From assembly GCA_964559535.1 (NCBI GenBank), contig CAZLIC010000060.1, positions 1 through 27,298 on the forward strand: DNA of 27,298 bases, in the 5' to 3' direction. This DNA is from CAZLIC01 sp964559535. Lineage in GTDB: Bacteria; Pseudomonadota; Alphaproteobacteria; Rhodobacterales; Rhodobacteraceae. Shown piece after piece: positions 17,601 to 23,817 of this stretch. Positions within the stretch are counted from its first letter, which is position 1. Each line of letters opens with the position of its first letter. The notes below the pieces were generated by a model. That model was not told the origin of the DNA and searched no databases. It saw nothing but the letters and a program-made list of their open reading frames with translations. Both the position numbers and the translations under genes were made by a program.

Positions 17601-19682
17601 AAGGGTGGGCCCTTCACGGTGCAGCACTTCGCGCCCCTCGAAGAGCACTATAGCGAGACAACGATCCAGACCCATGTAATGGCCGCCTATGCCGAAAGGG
17701 GGCTGGAGGCGATGGATCAGGCCCAGCGCCTGTCGGAAGACTACTTCGTGCTGGACCGCGACGCTTTCCTGCGCCGCTGGCTGCCTGGACGCGGAACGGA
17801 AATCCGGCGGCAGACCACCGGCACCTCATGGCGCACGATTGTCGATGCACTCGACAACCCGGTGCAAGCCGAGATTGTCCGTGATGACCGCGAACAGACG
17901 AACGTGCTGGTGCTGGCCGGGCCGGGGTCGGGCAAGACGCGGGTGCTGGTGCATCGCATCGCCTACCTTATCCGCGTGAAACGTGAGGACCCGCGCGGCA
18001 TTCTGGTGCTGACCTACAACCGCCATGCCGCCGCCGAAATCCGCGAACGTCTGCGCCGCCTGATCGGGGATGACGCGGCGGGGGTGACGGTGTCGACCTG
18101 CCACGCGCTGGCGATGCGGCTGATGGGGGCAAGCTTTGCAGGTGACCACGAGGGCCCGCGCGACTTTGACGGGATCGTCATGCAGGCGGTGGCCCTCTTG
18201 CGCGGCGATGGCCTTACCAAGCCCGAGGCCGAGGCCCTGCGCGAGACGCTGATCCAGGGCTATCGCTGGCTCTTGGTGGACGAATACCAAGACATCGGCC
18301 CCGAGGAATACGCCCTGATCGGCGCCGTGGCGGGGCGGTCGCTCGAGGATGACCTGCGCATCAGCCTCTTTGCCGTGGGCGATGATGATCAGAACATCTA
18401 TGCCTTTGCGGGGGCCAGCATCGACTTCATTCGAAGGTTCGAGGCCGACTATGCCGCTAAGCCGGTCTGGCTGACTGAGAACTACCGCTCTTCCGCCCAT
18501 ATCATCGCGGCGGCAAACGCCGTGATTGCCCCAGCGGCCCAGCGCATGAAGGCGGGCCATGATATCACCGTGAACCGCGCCCGTGCCAAGGCGATGCCGG
18601 GGGGCGATTGGGCGGCGCTGGACCCGGTGGCGAAAGGGCGGGTCACACTTCTGGACGCGGGCGGCGATGCCGCGCAGGCGGTAGCTGCGCTGGACGAACT
18701 GGTGCGCCTGTCCAGGCTGGACCCGGATTGGTCTTGGCGTCGCTGCGCCGTAATCGCCCGCGACTGGCGGCGGCTAGAACCCGTGCGCGCCTACGCAGAA
18801 AGCTTGGGTATCCCTATCGATATGGCGAATGAGAAGCCGCTCAATCTCTGGCGAATGCGCGAGATGCAGGGCTTCATCCGCGCCCTGCTGGCAGATCGGA
18901 CGCGGCTGCTGACCATCCATGATCTGGTCGCCATCCTGAACGCGCAGCCACAATCTCGCTGGACCGATCTGATCGGCGAAGGCATTGGCACCCTCGCACG
19001 CGAACTGGTCGAAAAAGCCGCCCCGGTGCCCGACATCATGCAATGGTTTGGCGAATGGGCGCGGGATGTGCGGGGCGAACAGCGGGGGCTGCTGTTGATG
19101 ACTGCCCATCGCGCCAAGGGGCTTGAGTTCCATCATGTCGCGATCCTGAACGGCGGCTGGGATCGCCCCTCGCGCGGCGAAGATGCCGACGCCCCGCGCC
19201 GCCTGTTCTATGTCGCCATGACGCGGGCGCGGTCCACGCTGACCGTAATGACTGACGGACCGCATGCCTTCGTGCAGCCCGGTGACGCCGTCCTGTCCCG
19301 CCGCATCACCCCCGACGCCGCCCTGCCACGTGCCTGCCTGCGTTATGTTCCGCCCGACCCGAAACTGGTGGACCTGTCCTTTGCCGGTCGCCTTCGCCTC
19401 GGTGATCCATCGCTGGCCGCCATCGCCGCTGCCCGCCCGGGCGACCCCATTCATCTGATCCGCGATGGCGACCGCTGGCGGATCGAGAACGCCCAAGGCC
19501 AGACCCTTGCCCGCCTCTCCCGTGCTTTTTCTCCGCCCGAAGGCACCACCTTCCTGCGCGGCGAGGTTGCGGCCATCCTGCAGTGGCGGCGCGAGGACGG
19601 GGACGAGGACTATCATCACCTGCTCCGCCGCGACGCGTGGGAGGTGGTCTTGCCCGAACTGGTGTTCGAAAGCCCTCCGTGA
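14607..19682 (+). CDS. DnaQ-like exonuclease-RecQ-UvrD/Rep helicase fusion
   Basis: 1691 residues from TTG 14607, which leaves just enough sequence before the exonuclease motif. Part 1 (about 12-150) is a DnaQ/DEDD-type 3'-5' exonuclease: D16-L-E18, GHN (64-66) with D71, and D128 after H121. A Cys cluster C259/C264/C267 follows. Part 2 (about 290-640) is RecQ: Walker A PTGTGKS with K322, DEAH (420-423), TNAFGMGID (579-587), EAGRAGRDRA (609-618). About 640-1080 is a winged-helix-like linker. Part 3 (about 1085-1560) is a UvrD/Rep superfamily 1 helicase: AGPGSGKT (1104-1111), DEYQD (1225-1229), GDDDQNIYAF (1258-1267), TENYRS (1290-1295), TAHRAKGLEF (1499-1508), FYVAMTRAR (1534-1542). The C-terminus (about 1590-1691) is a small beta-rich domain, possibly HIRAN-like. 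All key motor residues are present. Joining two helicase superfamilies to a nuclease suggests attack on or processing of foreign DNA; anti-phage function is inference. Confidence 0.85.
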   Translation: MTPDAPSFLSHCVSADLEVDPKSARLFAFAAVRGERALVHKGAALEPALDRLEALCDGAAHLVGHNILRHDLPHLVANRARLAALGAAPIDTLWLNPLAFPRNPYHHLVKHYQDGRLQVGHVNDPEQDARLALQVLADQIAAFDRLGQEAPDALLAYHHLTTRGEASAGFDALFQALRGAAPDEAAAHAAIRRLLNGRACNHRLEQALGRLSDPRNGWPMAYALSWISVAGGDSVMPPWVRLQFPQAGRIVRHLRDTNCGDPACGWCVEKNNPNAALERWFGFPSFRPQPVDDMGRPLQERIVAEAIAGKSVLGILPTGTGKSVCYQIPALSRFDKTGALTVVISPLVALMADQVQGLARAGISAAVTVNGMLSLPERHDALEKVRMGDAAMLLISPEQLRSPSIRTVLQQREVGLWVLDEAHCVSKWGHDFRPDYRYVSRFIKEFSGDSPAPVLCLTATAKPEVVRDIRDHFQTRLGVDLILLDGGAVRTNLSFAVLPTQKATKLTDILSAIEANLPPEGASGAVVYCATRGATEWVAEFLKGQGLAADFFHAGLPPDRKLDVQEAFRTGQLRVIAATNAFGMGIDKPDIRLVVHGDIPGSLENYLQEAGRAGRDRAPANCVLLFSPEDVERQFSLSARSRLARHEIGAILKALRRMEKHKSGEVVATPGEIVRQEKDQEFERDKTTDDTRVKTAVAWLEEATLLSREENRVQVFPSSLRIRSVDEAAAILTGAQITGKRRTQLMDLVRQVMNAPADAGVSTDDLTGACGLSGRELHRAFADLEALGIASNDTAITVYVHVGVEDASARRLDHAARMETDLIALLQEAVPDAEGAEAHPLNLTEICQALRDKGHAQVRPDLVETLLRGMAQDGRDQDGGRGNLMLRKVSRNTIFVRLERSWPTVARTADLRRQGAKALLSHLSGKVATRRQGKDIQVEATLGAMLDAMNGDGLLRAEVKDMTRLMDRALMWLHEQQVATLGRGLTVFRPAITVHLNPKGGPFTVQHFAPLEEHYSETTIQTHVMAAYAERGLEAMDQAQRLSEDYFVLDRDAFLRRWLPGRGTEIRRQTTGTSWRTIVDALDNPVQAEIVRDDREQTNVLVLAGPGSGKTRVLVHRIAYLIRVKREDPRGILVLTYNRHAAAEIRERLRRLIGDDAAGVTVSTCHALAMRLMGASFAGDHEGPRDFDGIVMQAVALLRGDGLTKPEAEALRETLIQGYRWLLVDEYQDIGPEEYALIGAVAGRSLEDDLRISLFAVGDDDQNIYAFAGASIDFIRRFEADYAAKPVWLTENYRSSAHIIAAANAVIAPAAQRMKAGHDITVNRARAKAMPGGDWAALDPVAKGRVTLLDAGGDAAQAVAALDELVRLSRLDPDWSWRRCAVIARDWRRLEPVRAYAESLGIPIDMANEKPLNLWRMREMQGFIRALLADRTRLLTIHDLVAILNAQPQSRWTDLIGEGIGTLARELVEKAAPVPDIMQWFGEWARDVRGEQRGLLLMTAHRAKGLEFHHVAILNGGWDRPSRGEDADAPRRLFYVAMTRARSTLTVMTDGPHAFVQPGDAVLSRRITPDAALPRACLRYVPPDPKLVDLSFAGRLRLGDPSLAAIAAARPGDPIHLIRDGDRWRIENAQGQTLARLSRAFSPPEGTTFLRGEVAAILQWRREDGDEDYHHLLRRDAWEVVLPELVFESPP

Positions 19683-19722
19683 CCCACCGGCTCTGCGCCG
19701 GATCGCTCCATACGGCGGCAGG

Positions 19723-19751
19723 TTGATTTGTAAAGCGGTTGTCTTTACATT
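19723..19751 (+). promoter_or_regulatory. Promoter and palindromic operator of DUF1778-GNAT operon
   Basis: TTGATT (19723-19728) and TACATT (19746-19751) form a sigma-70-like promoter with 17-base spacing. An inverted repeat TGTAAAG-N7-CTTTACA (19729-19749, 7-base arms, perfect) covers the spacer and part of the -10. The start codon is at 19777 after GGAG at 19764-19767. Such a site fits autorepression by the antitoxin/toxin complex, as is known for TacA-TacT-type systems. Confidence 0.7.
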
Positions 19752-19776
19752 GGTCTTGCAAGCGGAGAGCAGAACC

Positions 19777-20070
19777 ATGGTCGCAGTCACACCCCAAGAC
19801 GAAGCCCAGCGCCGGTCGCTGATCAACCTGCGGGTCACGCCGCGGGACCGGGATCTGATTGACCGAGCGGCCGCCAGCCTCGGCAAGAATCGGTCCGAGT
19901 TCATGATGGACGCCAGCAGGCAGGCCGCCGAGGACGCTCTGATGGACCGGCAGGCGTTCCGGCTGGACGCGACACAGTTCGCCGCTTTCGTTGCTGCTTT
20001 GGACGCGCCGCATGCGCCAAACGACCGGCTGCGCCGCTTGATTGCGACCCCGGCGCCTTGGGACAAATGA
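19777..20070 (+). CDS. DUF1778 (TacA-type) antitoxin
   Basis: 97 residues from ATG 19777 with GGAG 9 bases upstream. The N-terminal half has the ribbon-helix-helix pattern of DUF1778: LINLRVTPRDRDLIDRAAAS, then GKNRSEFMMDASRQAAEDAL. The C-terminal half (residues about 55-97, FRLDATQFAAFVAALDAP) is the typical toxin-wrapping tail. The protein should neutralise the acetyltransferase encoded next and repress the operon through the palindrome at 19729-19749. The stop overlaps the toxin start (ATGA). Length and pairing are normal for the family. Confidence 0.88.
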   Translation: MVAVTPQDEAQRRSLINLRVTPRDRDLIDRAAASLGKNRSEFMMDASRQAAEDALMDRQAFRLDATQFAAFVAALDAPHAPNDRLRRLIATPAPWDK

Positions 20071-20573
20071 CCGACGGCGCGCTGCAGGCTCCCGTTCCTC
20101 TGGCCGATCATCACGACGTCGAGGCTTTCGCCTCTGGCGCACCGACGCTCGATGCCTGGATCAGGCGCAAGGCGCGGGCCAATCAGGCCTCCGGCGCCTC
20201 GCGGACCTACGTCCTGTGCCGTGGGCAGAGGGTCGTGGGGTTCTATGCCTTGGCCGCTGGATCGGTCAGTCACGACCTCAGCCCACGCAAGCTGCGCCAA
20301 AACATGCCTGACCCCGTGCCGGTCATCGTTCTGGGGCGCTTGGCTGTCGATGCCAGCGAACAGGGCAACGGCCTCGGCCGCGCGCTTCTGCGCGACGCCG
20401 TCCTGCGGGTTGCCGCTGCAGCGCGTGAGGTCGGGGTTGCCGCCATGCTCGTCCACGCGCTGAACGACCGGGCGAAGGCGTTCTACGTGGCTGCGGGCTT
20501 CGACCCATCTCCCGTTGATCCCATGGTGTTGATCTCGCGCATCAAGGACATCAATGCCCTGATCGGAGACTGA
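20067..20573 (+). CDS. GNAT acetyltransferase toxin (TacT/AtaT type)
   Basis: 168 residues from ATG 20067, chosen because it overlaps the antitoxin stop (ATGA); a TTG nine bases upstream is less likely. Family features: LADHHDVEAFASGAPTLDAW (N-terminal motif of TacT-like toxins), SRTYVLCRGQRVVGFYALAA (beta strands), VIVLGRLAVDASEQGNGLGR with the acetyl-CoA loop Q-G-N-G-L-G, ALLRDAVLRVA, and near the end LNDRAKAFYVAAGF with the catalytic-type Tyr, then PMVLISRIKDI. Known members acetylate the amino group of aminoacyl-tRNA and stop translation until antitoxin is bound. Together with the DUF1778 gene it forms a complete type II toxin-antitoxin operon that could stabilise the island or act in phage defence. 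Confidence 0.9.
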   Translation: MTDGALQAPVPLADHHDVEAFASGAPTLDAWIRRKARANQASGASRTYVLCRGQRVVGFYALAAGSVSHDLSPRKLRQNMPDPVPVIVLGRLAVDASEQGNGLGRALLRDAVLRVAAAAREVGVAAMLVHALNDRAKAFYVAAGFDPSPVDPMVLISRIKDINALIGD

Positions 20574-20585
20574 CCGACACGACCT

Positions 20586-20708
20586 TGCCTGCATGCCTTC
20601 AACGACCCGTCCGATCCGGGCATAGCGGATGTAGGGAACCAGCCGGTCAACCGGGAGCATGTCGATTTGAAGCACGGGGCGGGGCCTTTCGGATGGGGTC
20701 CATGGCAA
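20586..20708 (-). pseudogene. ParB-type DNA methyltransferase, 5' fragment
   Basis: On the minus strand the frame from TTG 20708 (or GTG near 20672) reads VLQIDMLPVDRLVPYIRYAR, which matches the beginning of the ParB-like N-terminal domain of phage/plasmid DNA methyltransferases (consensus of the type IDxLPVDxLVPYxRNART). After about 25 codons the similarity ends, and the frame continues only as antisense of the acetyltransferase gene. It lies directly downstream of DUF6362 on the same strand, the expected place for such a gene. The likely 3' part lies at 2717-3092. Short match, so moderate confidence. Confidence 0.55.
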
Positions 20709-20721
20709 GGTGCGCCCTCAG

Positions 20722-20760
20722 GTGCGCACCCAAAGCGCGCACCCAAGGCGCGGACCCAGA
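20722..20760. repeat. Three tandem 13-base repeats
   Basis: Three adjacent units, GTGCGCACCCAAA (20722-20734), GCGCGCACCCAAG (20735-20747), GCGCGGACCCAGA (20748-20760), share 9 of 13 bases across all three. They lie just upstream of the methyltransferase 5' fragment on the minus strand and could have been its control region. Confidence 0.6.
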
Positions 20761-20794
20761 TTTTTGTTCTGTCACTAGCGGTTAGTCGCGCCTA

Positions 20795-20842
20795 GGCCCC
20801 CCGCATACGTCTCCCTTCCGGGAGAACCTAACGCGGGGGGCC
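20795..20842. other. 48-base stem-loop between convergent genes
   Basis: A perfect outer arm GGCCCCCCGC (20795-20804) / GCGGGGGGCC (20833-20842) encloses an inner arm TCTCCC (20810-20815) / GGGAGA (20820-20825). It lies between the acetyltransferase stop and the DUF6362 stop. There is no T-run on either side, so it may be a factor-dependent terminator, an RNA structure or a recombination site. The rest of 20574-20924 holds the methyltransferase fragment and the 13-base repeats; I see no intact gene. Confidence 0.55.
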
Positions 20843-20924
20843 TGCCGGGAGCGGCGGCGGGAGCAGGGGGGAGGGCGTCAGGTGAAGCGATCCGTCGCCT
20901 GCACCCTTCGCCATCTTGCCCTTT

Positions 20925-21446
20925 TTATGCATCAAAACCCGGGAAAGTGTCGCGCCCGAAGTTCGACGGATCGGGCGGGTTGGCCTGCGTTTTGGCCTCG
21001 CTTTCGCGCGGTTGATTGCGGGTGGTTGCAGTGAGGGGTTTTGCGCCCTTGCCTTTGCCCTTTGTTTTGTCGAGCTTTTCCAGCTTCTTCGAGATGGTCA
21101 GAAGTGCAGCTACCCAGCGGCGCCAGGCGGTCGATCGCACAACACCAGCCCGAATACAGACCTGCCGCCAGCGGGCACCCTCGGCCCGAAGCCAGACGAT
21201 CCGGGCATCCTCGGGATCGAGGAGGAGCAGCCAGTCGAAGCATTCCTCCATTCGGCTGATGGCGGCGGCGCTGGGGATCACCCGCATCGGCCGTTCGGGC
21301 GTGTAGCCGTAGGCCTGCTTGGCGTCGTGCACCACCGGGGGCCAGGAGTTGCCATAGCCGCGGGGGCGGTCCTTCTCGGGCAGGTTCCTCAGGGTGTAGG
21401 CGGCTTCCTCGAGGCGATCCTCGATCTCGCGGGGCGTCAGGCGCAA
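20925..21446 (-). CDS. DUF6362 family protein
   Basis: 173 residues from TTG 21446, supported by AAGGAG seven bases upstream (21454-21459); a longer open frame to 21749 is only antisense of the next gene. The family pattern as I recall it is clear: RLEEAAYTLRNLPEKDRPRG, then YGNSWPPVVHDAKQAYGY, MRVIPSAAAISRMEE, LDPEDARIVWLRAEGARWRQ and a helix-turn-helix-like STAWRRWVAALLTISKKL. The C-terminus is Lys/Thr/Pro-rich. DUF6362 proteins occur in alphaproteobacterial prophages near replication and packaging genes; the helix-turn-helix-like segment suggests DNA binding, but the function is unknown. It is the last intact gene of the minus-strand operon that starts with AlpA. Confidence 0.8.
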   Translation of the reverse strand: MRLTPREIEDRLEEAAYTLRNLPEKDRPRGYGNSWPPVVHDAKQAYGYTPERPMRVIPSAAAISRMEECFDWLLLLDPEDARIVWLRAEGARWRQVCIRAGVVRSTAWRRWVAALLTISKKLEKLDKTKGKGKGAKPLTATTRNQPRESEAKTQANPPDPSNFGRDTFPGFDA

Positions 21447-21475
21447 TGGTTGGCTCCTTCGGGGCAGGGGGCGGA

Positions 21476-22429
21476 TCAGTAGATTTGGTGGGCGCGCAGC
21501 GTGGCCTCGGTCACAAGGCCCGACCGCAGCAGGGCATCGCGCTGGGTGTTCGTGACGGCGCTGGGCGGCACGTAGGCGCCCGAGTTCAGCCAGGCGGCCA
21601 GACGCGCCAGCCGATCCTCGGGGCTGATGGCTGGGCTGCCGGGCGCGACGGCAGGGCCCGCGCCAGCTTCCCCAGCCCTTTGAGACTTTGTCGCCTGGGC
21701 GATCCGCTTGGCATGGCGCGCTGTGATCGCTTGGGCGAAGTACTCCCACGTTCGGATCGGGCTGCCCCTGGGCTTGGCCGTGCGCTCGGCGATCACCGGC
21801 AGGACGTCGAGTTCGAGGTCGTAGCCAGCCGCCAGCCAGGCACCGATCGTCGCCGTCGTGGCGGTGATCGCTGCCCGCGCTGCCGGTGCCTTCCCCTCGC
21901 CGCAGGCGCCAAGGCAGGCGGCCTCTGCCGCGTCCAGATCGGGGCCTTCGTCGTCGGCCTGGCCCTCGCGCGTCGCGCCCGCGTCACGCGCGGTAGTAAT
22001 TACTGGTTCTTTACTTACATGGTTAGTGTCCAGATTCTGGACATGGCTTTTCGCGAAATCTGGACATGGCTTTTGCCCATTTCCATGTCTGGATTCTGGA
22101 CATGGGTCGGGCCGGTTTTCGGCCGCCAACGGCAGTTCCGCCTGTGCCGAAAACTCCGGCTCGAAGGCCAGGAAGTACCGGGTTGATTGCCGCCGGTGGG
22201 CGCCCTCGGAGTGGCGCCGTTCGCGGCGGATCAGCCCGGCCTGTTCCAGCTTGTCGAGATGGGTGTTGAGGCTGGCGCGCGAGATTTCGGCATCGGCCGC
22301 CAACTGGTCCTGCGACGGGAAGCACCCGTAGTCCGGGTTGTGCCGGTCGCAGAGATGCCAGAGGACGAGCTTGGTCGCAGGCGCCAGCCCGCGCTGCTGG
22401 ATCGCCCAGTTGGTGGCACGATGGCTCAT
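21476..22429 (-). CDS. Winged-helix replication initiator-like protein
   Basis: 317 residues from ATG 22429, which overlaps the TGA of the upstream 64-aa gene (ATGA). Residues 15-75 form a winged helix-turn-helix: TKLVLWHLCDRHNPDYGCFP, then SQDQLAADAEISRASLNTHL and DKLEQAGLIRRERR. This is the design of phage and plasmid replication/helicase-loader proteins of the lambda O or RepA N-terminal type. The middle (about 100-215) is low in complexity, and the C-terminus (about 225-317, IRTWEYFAQAITARHAKRI, LRSGLVTEATLRAH) is helical. The gene carries iteron-like repeats in its middle (22028-22105), as lambda O carries its origin. Role in element replication is inferred. Confidence 0.75.
   Translation of the reverse strand: MSHRATNWAIQQRGLAPATKLVLWHLCDRHNPDYGCFPSQDQLAADAEISRASLNTHLDKLEQAGLIRRERRHSEGAHRRQSTRYFLAFEPEFSAQAELPLAAENRPDPCPESRHGNGQKPCPDFAKSHVQNLDTNHVSKEPVITTARDAGATREGQADDEGPDLDAAEAACLGACGEGKAPAARAAITATTATIGAWLAAGYDLELDVLPVIAERTAKPRGSPIRTWEYFAQAITARHAKRIAQATKSQRAGEAGAGPAVAPGSPAISPEDRLARLAAWLNSGAYVPPSAVTNTQRDALLRSGLVTEATLRAHQIY
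22028..22105. repeat. Iteron-like repeats inside replication gene, candidate origin
   Basis: TCTGGACATGGCTTTT occurs at 22036-22051 and 22059-22074 (23-base period), and TCTGGACATGG again at 22095-22105, with a partial TCTGGA at 22088. Two dyads are formed: GTCCAGA-T-TCTGGAC (22028-22042) and CCATGTC-N9-GACATGG (22083-22105). On the coding strand the repeats are read in different frames (CPES, CPDF, SHVQNLD), so they are not conserved for protein sequence. This points to binding sites for the initiator, i.e. a replication origin in the gene. Confidence 0.6.
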
Positions 22430-22620
22430 AGCGCGGCCGTCACCGTGAGGCGGCGCACAATCGCCTCCATCAGCGCGATCCGCAGATGCGCGTCGTCCTG
22501 GCGCATCTTCCCGGCCCGAACTTTGGTCCAGTAGAACTGGCGCCGCAGGTCAAGTTCGCGCTGGGCCTCGGCGATCAGGGCAGAGACGGGGAAGCGGCCT
22601 TCAGGGGTGAGTTTGGTCAT
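22426..22620 (-). CDS. Small helical protein of AlpA-Rep operon
   Basis: 64 residues from ATG 22620 (MTKLTPEGRFPVSALIAEAQ), or 68 from ATG 22632; the shorter form has GGGGGC upstream, the longer has no visible ribosome site but starts one base after the alpA stop. The product is helical (QRELDLRRQFYWTKVRAGKM, then RQDDAHLRIALMEAIVRRL) and ends in LTVTAAL. Its TGA overlaps the ATG of the replication protein. I recall similar small genes between AlpA and replication genes in alphaproteobacterial prophages, but know no function. Confidence 0.7.
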   Translation of the reverse strand: MTKLTPEGRFPVSALIAEAQRELDLRRQFYWTKVRAGKMRQDDAHLRIALMEAIVRRLTVTAAL

Positions 22621-22633
22621 CGGCGCCCCCATC

Positions 22634-22888
22634 TCAGCGCCGCCCGGCCACGGCCTTGTGCTGGCCGGTCTTGCGGGCTTCCTGCTCTTTCAGCCAGTCG
22701 CGGACGGCCTCCTTCCGGTAGAGCACTTTGCGGCCGACTCGCACGCAGGGCGGCCCGACCCGCCGGGTTTCCCAGCGCTGCAACGTGTCGACGGAAAGGG
22801 CCAGCTGCCGGGCCAATTCCGCCCGGTCAAGCCAGCCATCCAGCAACGCCGGATCGGCGCCTGCGTCCTTCAAGGGATTGGTATCCAT
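22634..22888 (-). CDS. AlpA/excisionase-like helix-turn-helix protein
   Basis: 84 residues from ATG 22888 with GGAG seven bases upstream; the longer open frame to 23014 runs into the 52-base control repeat and is unlikely. The core is the MerR/AlpA-type winged helix: DGWLDRAELARQLALSVDTL, QRWETRRVGPPCVRVGRKVL, then YRKEAVRDWLKEQEA. Proteins of this type act as excisionases or as regulators of the element's integrase. It is the first gene of the minus-strand operon AlpA, 64-aa protein, replication protein, DUF6362. The 52-base repeat at 22962-23013 lies 73 bases upstream of its start. Confidence 0.82.
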   Translation of the reverse strand: MDTNPLKDAGADPALLDGWLDRAELARQLALSVDTLQRWETRRVGPPCVRVGRKVLYRKEAVRDWLKEQEARKTGQHKAVAGRR

Positions 22889-22961
22889 GGGTTTCTCCTC
22901 GCGCCGCCGCCCCGGGGATCGGAGCCGGTCATCGGCCAGGAGAGGCAAGCACACGGCAGGG

Positions 22962-23013
22962 ACCGGCGAAGAGGCGGAAACCGGCGGAAAGGAAAAGGGA
23001 ATTACGCCGGTCA
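22962..23013 (-). promoter_or_regulatory. 52-base control repeat upstream of alpA-like gene
   Basis: An imperfect copy of this 52-base sequence occurs in opposite orientation at 23818-23869. The two differ at one base plus a four-base block (AAAA against TCCG), so about 47 of 52 match. Each contains a tandem TTTCCGCCGG-TTTCCGCC read toward its gene. This copy lies 73 bases before the AlpA start. The remaining bases of 22889-23202 hold further ACCGG motifs (ACCGGCGAA at 23031) but no gene that I can see. Confidence 0.75.
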
Positions 23014-23202
23014 CGCTGGACCGTAGTTCAACCGGCGAAACGCACCGCGCAACCGGCTTGATTGGCGACAGGTTTATGACAATCTGAAGGGGAGCAGTTC
23101 ACAACAGATTCGCCGAAACGTCGCCGCGCCCGAAAGGGCGAGGTGCACGGCCCCTGTGCGTTCAGGGGCTGGAGAAAGGAGGGCGGTAACGGGGGGCAGG
23201 TA

Positions 23203-23793
23203 ATGGCGTTTGTCGCCCGGAATTTCTATTCGGTTCTCGAGACATCCTTCCGCTGGGAGTGCAGCCAGACCGAGATCGTCGAGTTGGCGATGGCCGAGAA
23301 GCTCGACCTCGTCATCGCCCTGCCGAATGTCCGGTTTGACGATGGCAGCGAGGCGCGGATCGGCGTGATCGAGGGTGGTGCTGTGCGCCCCTTGTTCCGG
23401 GGCTATGGCCTACTCGAGGAGTTTGTCTTCATCCGCCAGGCGCGACCTGCGAACTGCGGCTGGAAGCGGATCGAGGAGCCCAAGGAGGGCATCCGCGTCA
23501 TGGCGCCGGATGTGCTGATCACCGCGGCCGAGGTGGAACGGTTCGAAGACGAAAAAAACCTGGTGCGGAGGGTCGTGTCTGGCCCGGGCGCGCAATCCCG
23601 CTACGACTGGGACGGGTTCTACTGTGAGATCATCTGCCGGGTTCAGGAGGACGGCCTGCCTGCAAAGCAGAAAGACCTGATTGACGAGATGTTCAACTGG
23701 TTCCTGAGCAAGTCGGTCAACGGGGACGCCCCTGACGAGTCGACAATCCGCAAGAAGATCAGGGGCTTCTGGGGACGGCTGCGCCCTGACTAG
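23203..23793 (+). CDS. Unrecognised 196-aa protein between AlpA and integrase
   Basis: 196 residues from ATG 23203 (MAFVARNFYSVLETSFRWEC), which has a purine-rich GGGGGGCAGG upstream; an ATG at 23143 would add 20 residues of poor coding quality. I do not recognise the family by name, although similar proteins occur in alphaproteobacterial elements. The N-terminal part holds ECSQTEIVELAMAEKLDLVI, like a helix-turn-helix or small sensory region; the C-terminus (LIDEMFNWFLSKSVNGDAPD, then ESTIRKKIRGFWGRL) is helical and basic, also possibly DNA-binding. The gene sits exactly between the two copies of the 52-base control repeat, so a regulator that binds them is a reasonable guess, not shown by the sequence. 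Confidence 0.75.
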   Translation: MAFVARNFYSVLETSFRWECSQTEIVELAMAEKLDLVIALPNVRFDDGSEARIGVIEGGAVRPLFRGYGLLEEFVFIRQARPANCGWKRIEEPKEGIRVMAPDVLITAAEVERFEDEKNLVRRVVSGPGAQSRYDWDGFYCEIICRVQEDGLPAKQKDLIDEMFNWFLSKSVNGDAPDESTIRKKIRGFWGRLRPD

Positions 23794-23817
23794 CCTCACG
23801 TCCGCCCAGCGCCGCCT

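Noticed and set aside
18774..20708. 644-codon open frame on the minus strand
   Set aside because: It runs antisense to the fusion helicase end and the toxin-antitoxin operon, with protein-like sequence only in its first ~40 codons (the methyltransferase fragment). High GC makes such antisense frames common here.
20925..21749. Longer form of the DUF6362 gene
   Set aside because: The N-terminal 101 codons are antisense-like Arg/Ala/Gly text inside the replication gene; TTG 21446 has a strong ribosome site and starts the family match.
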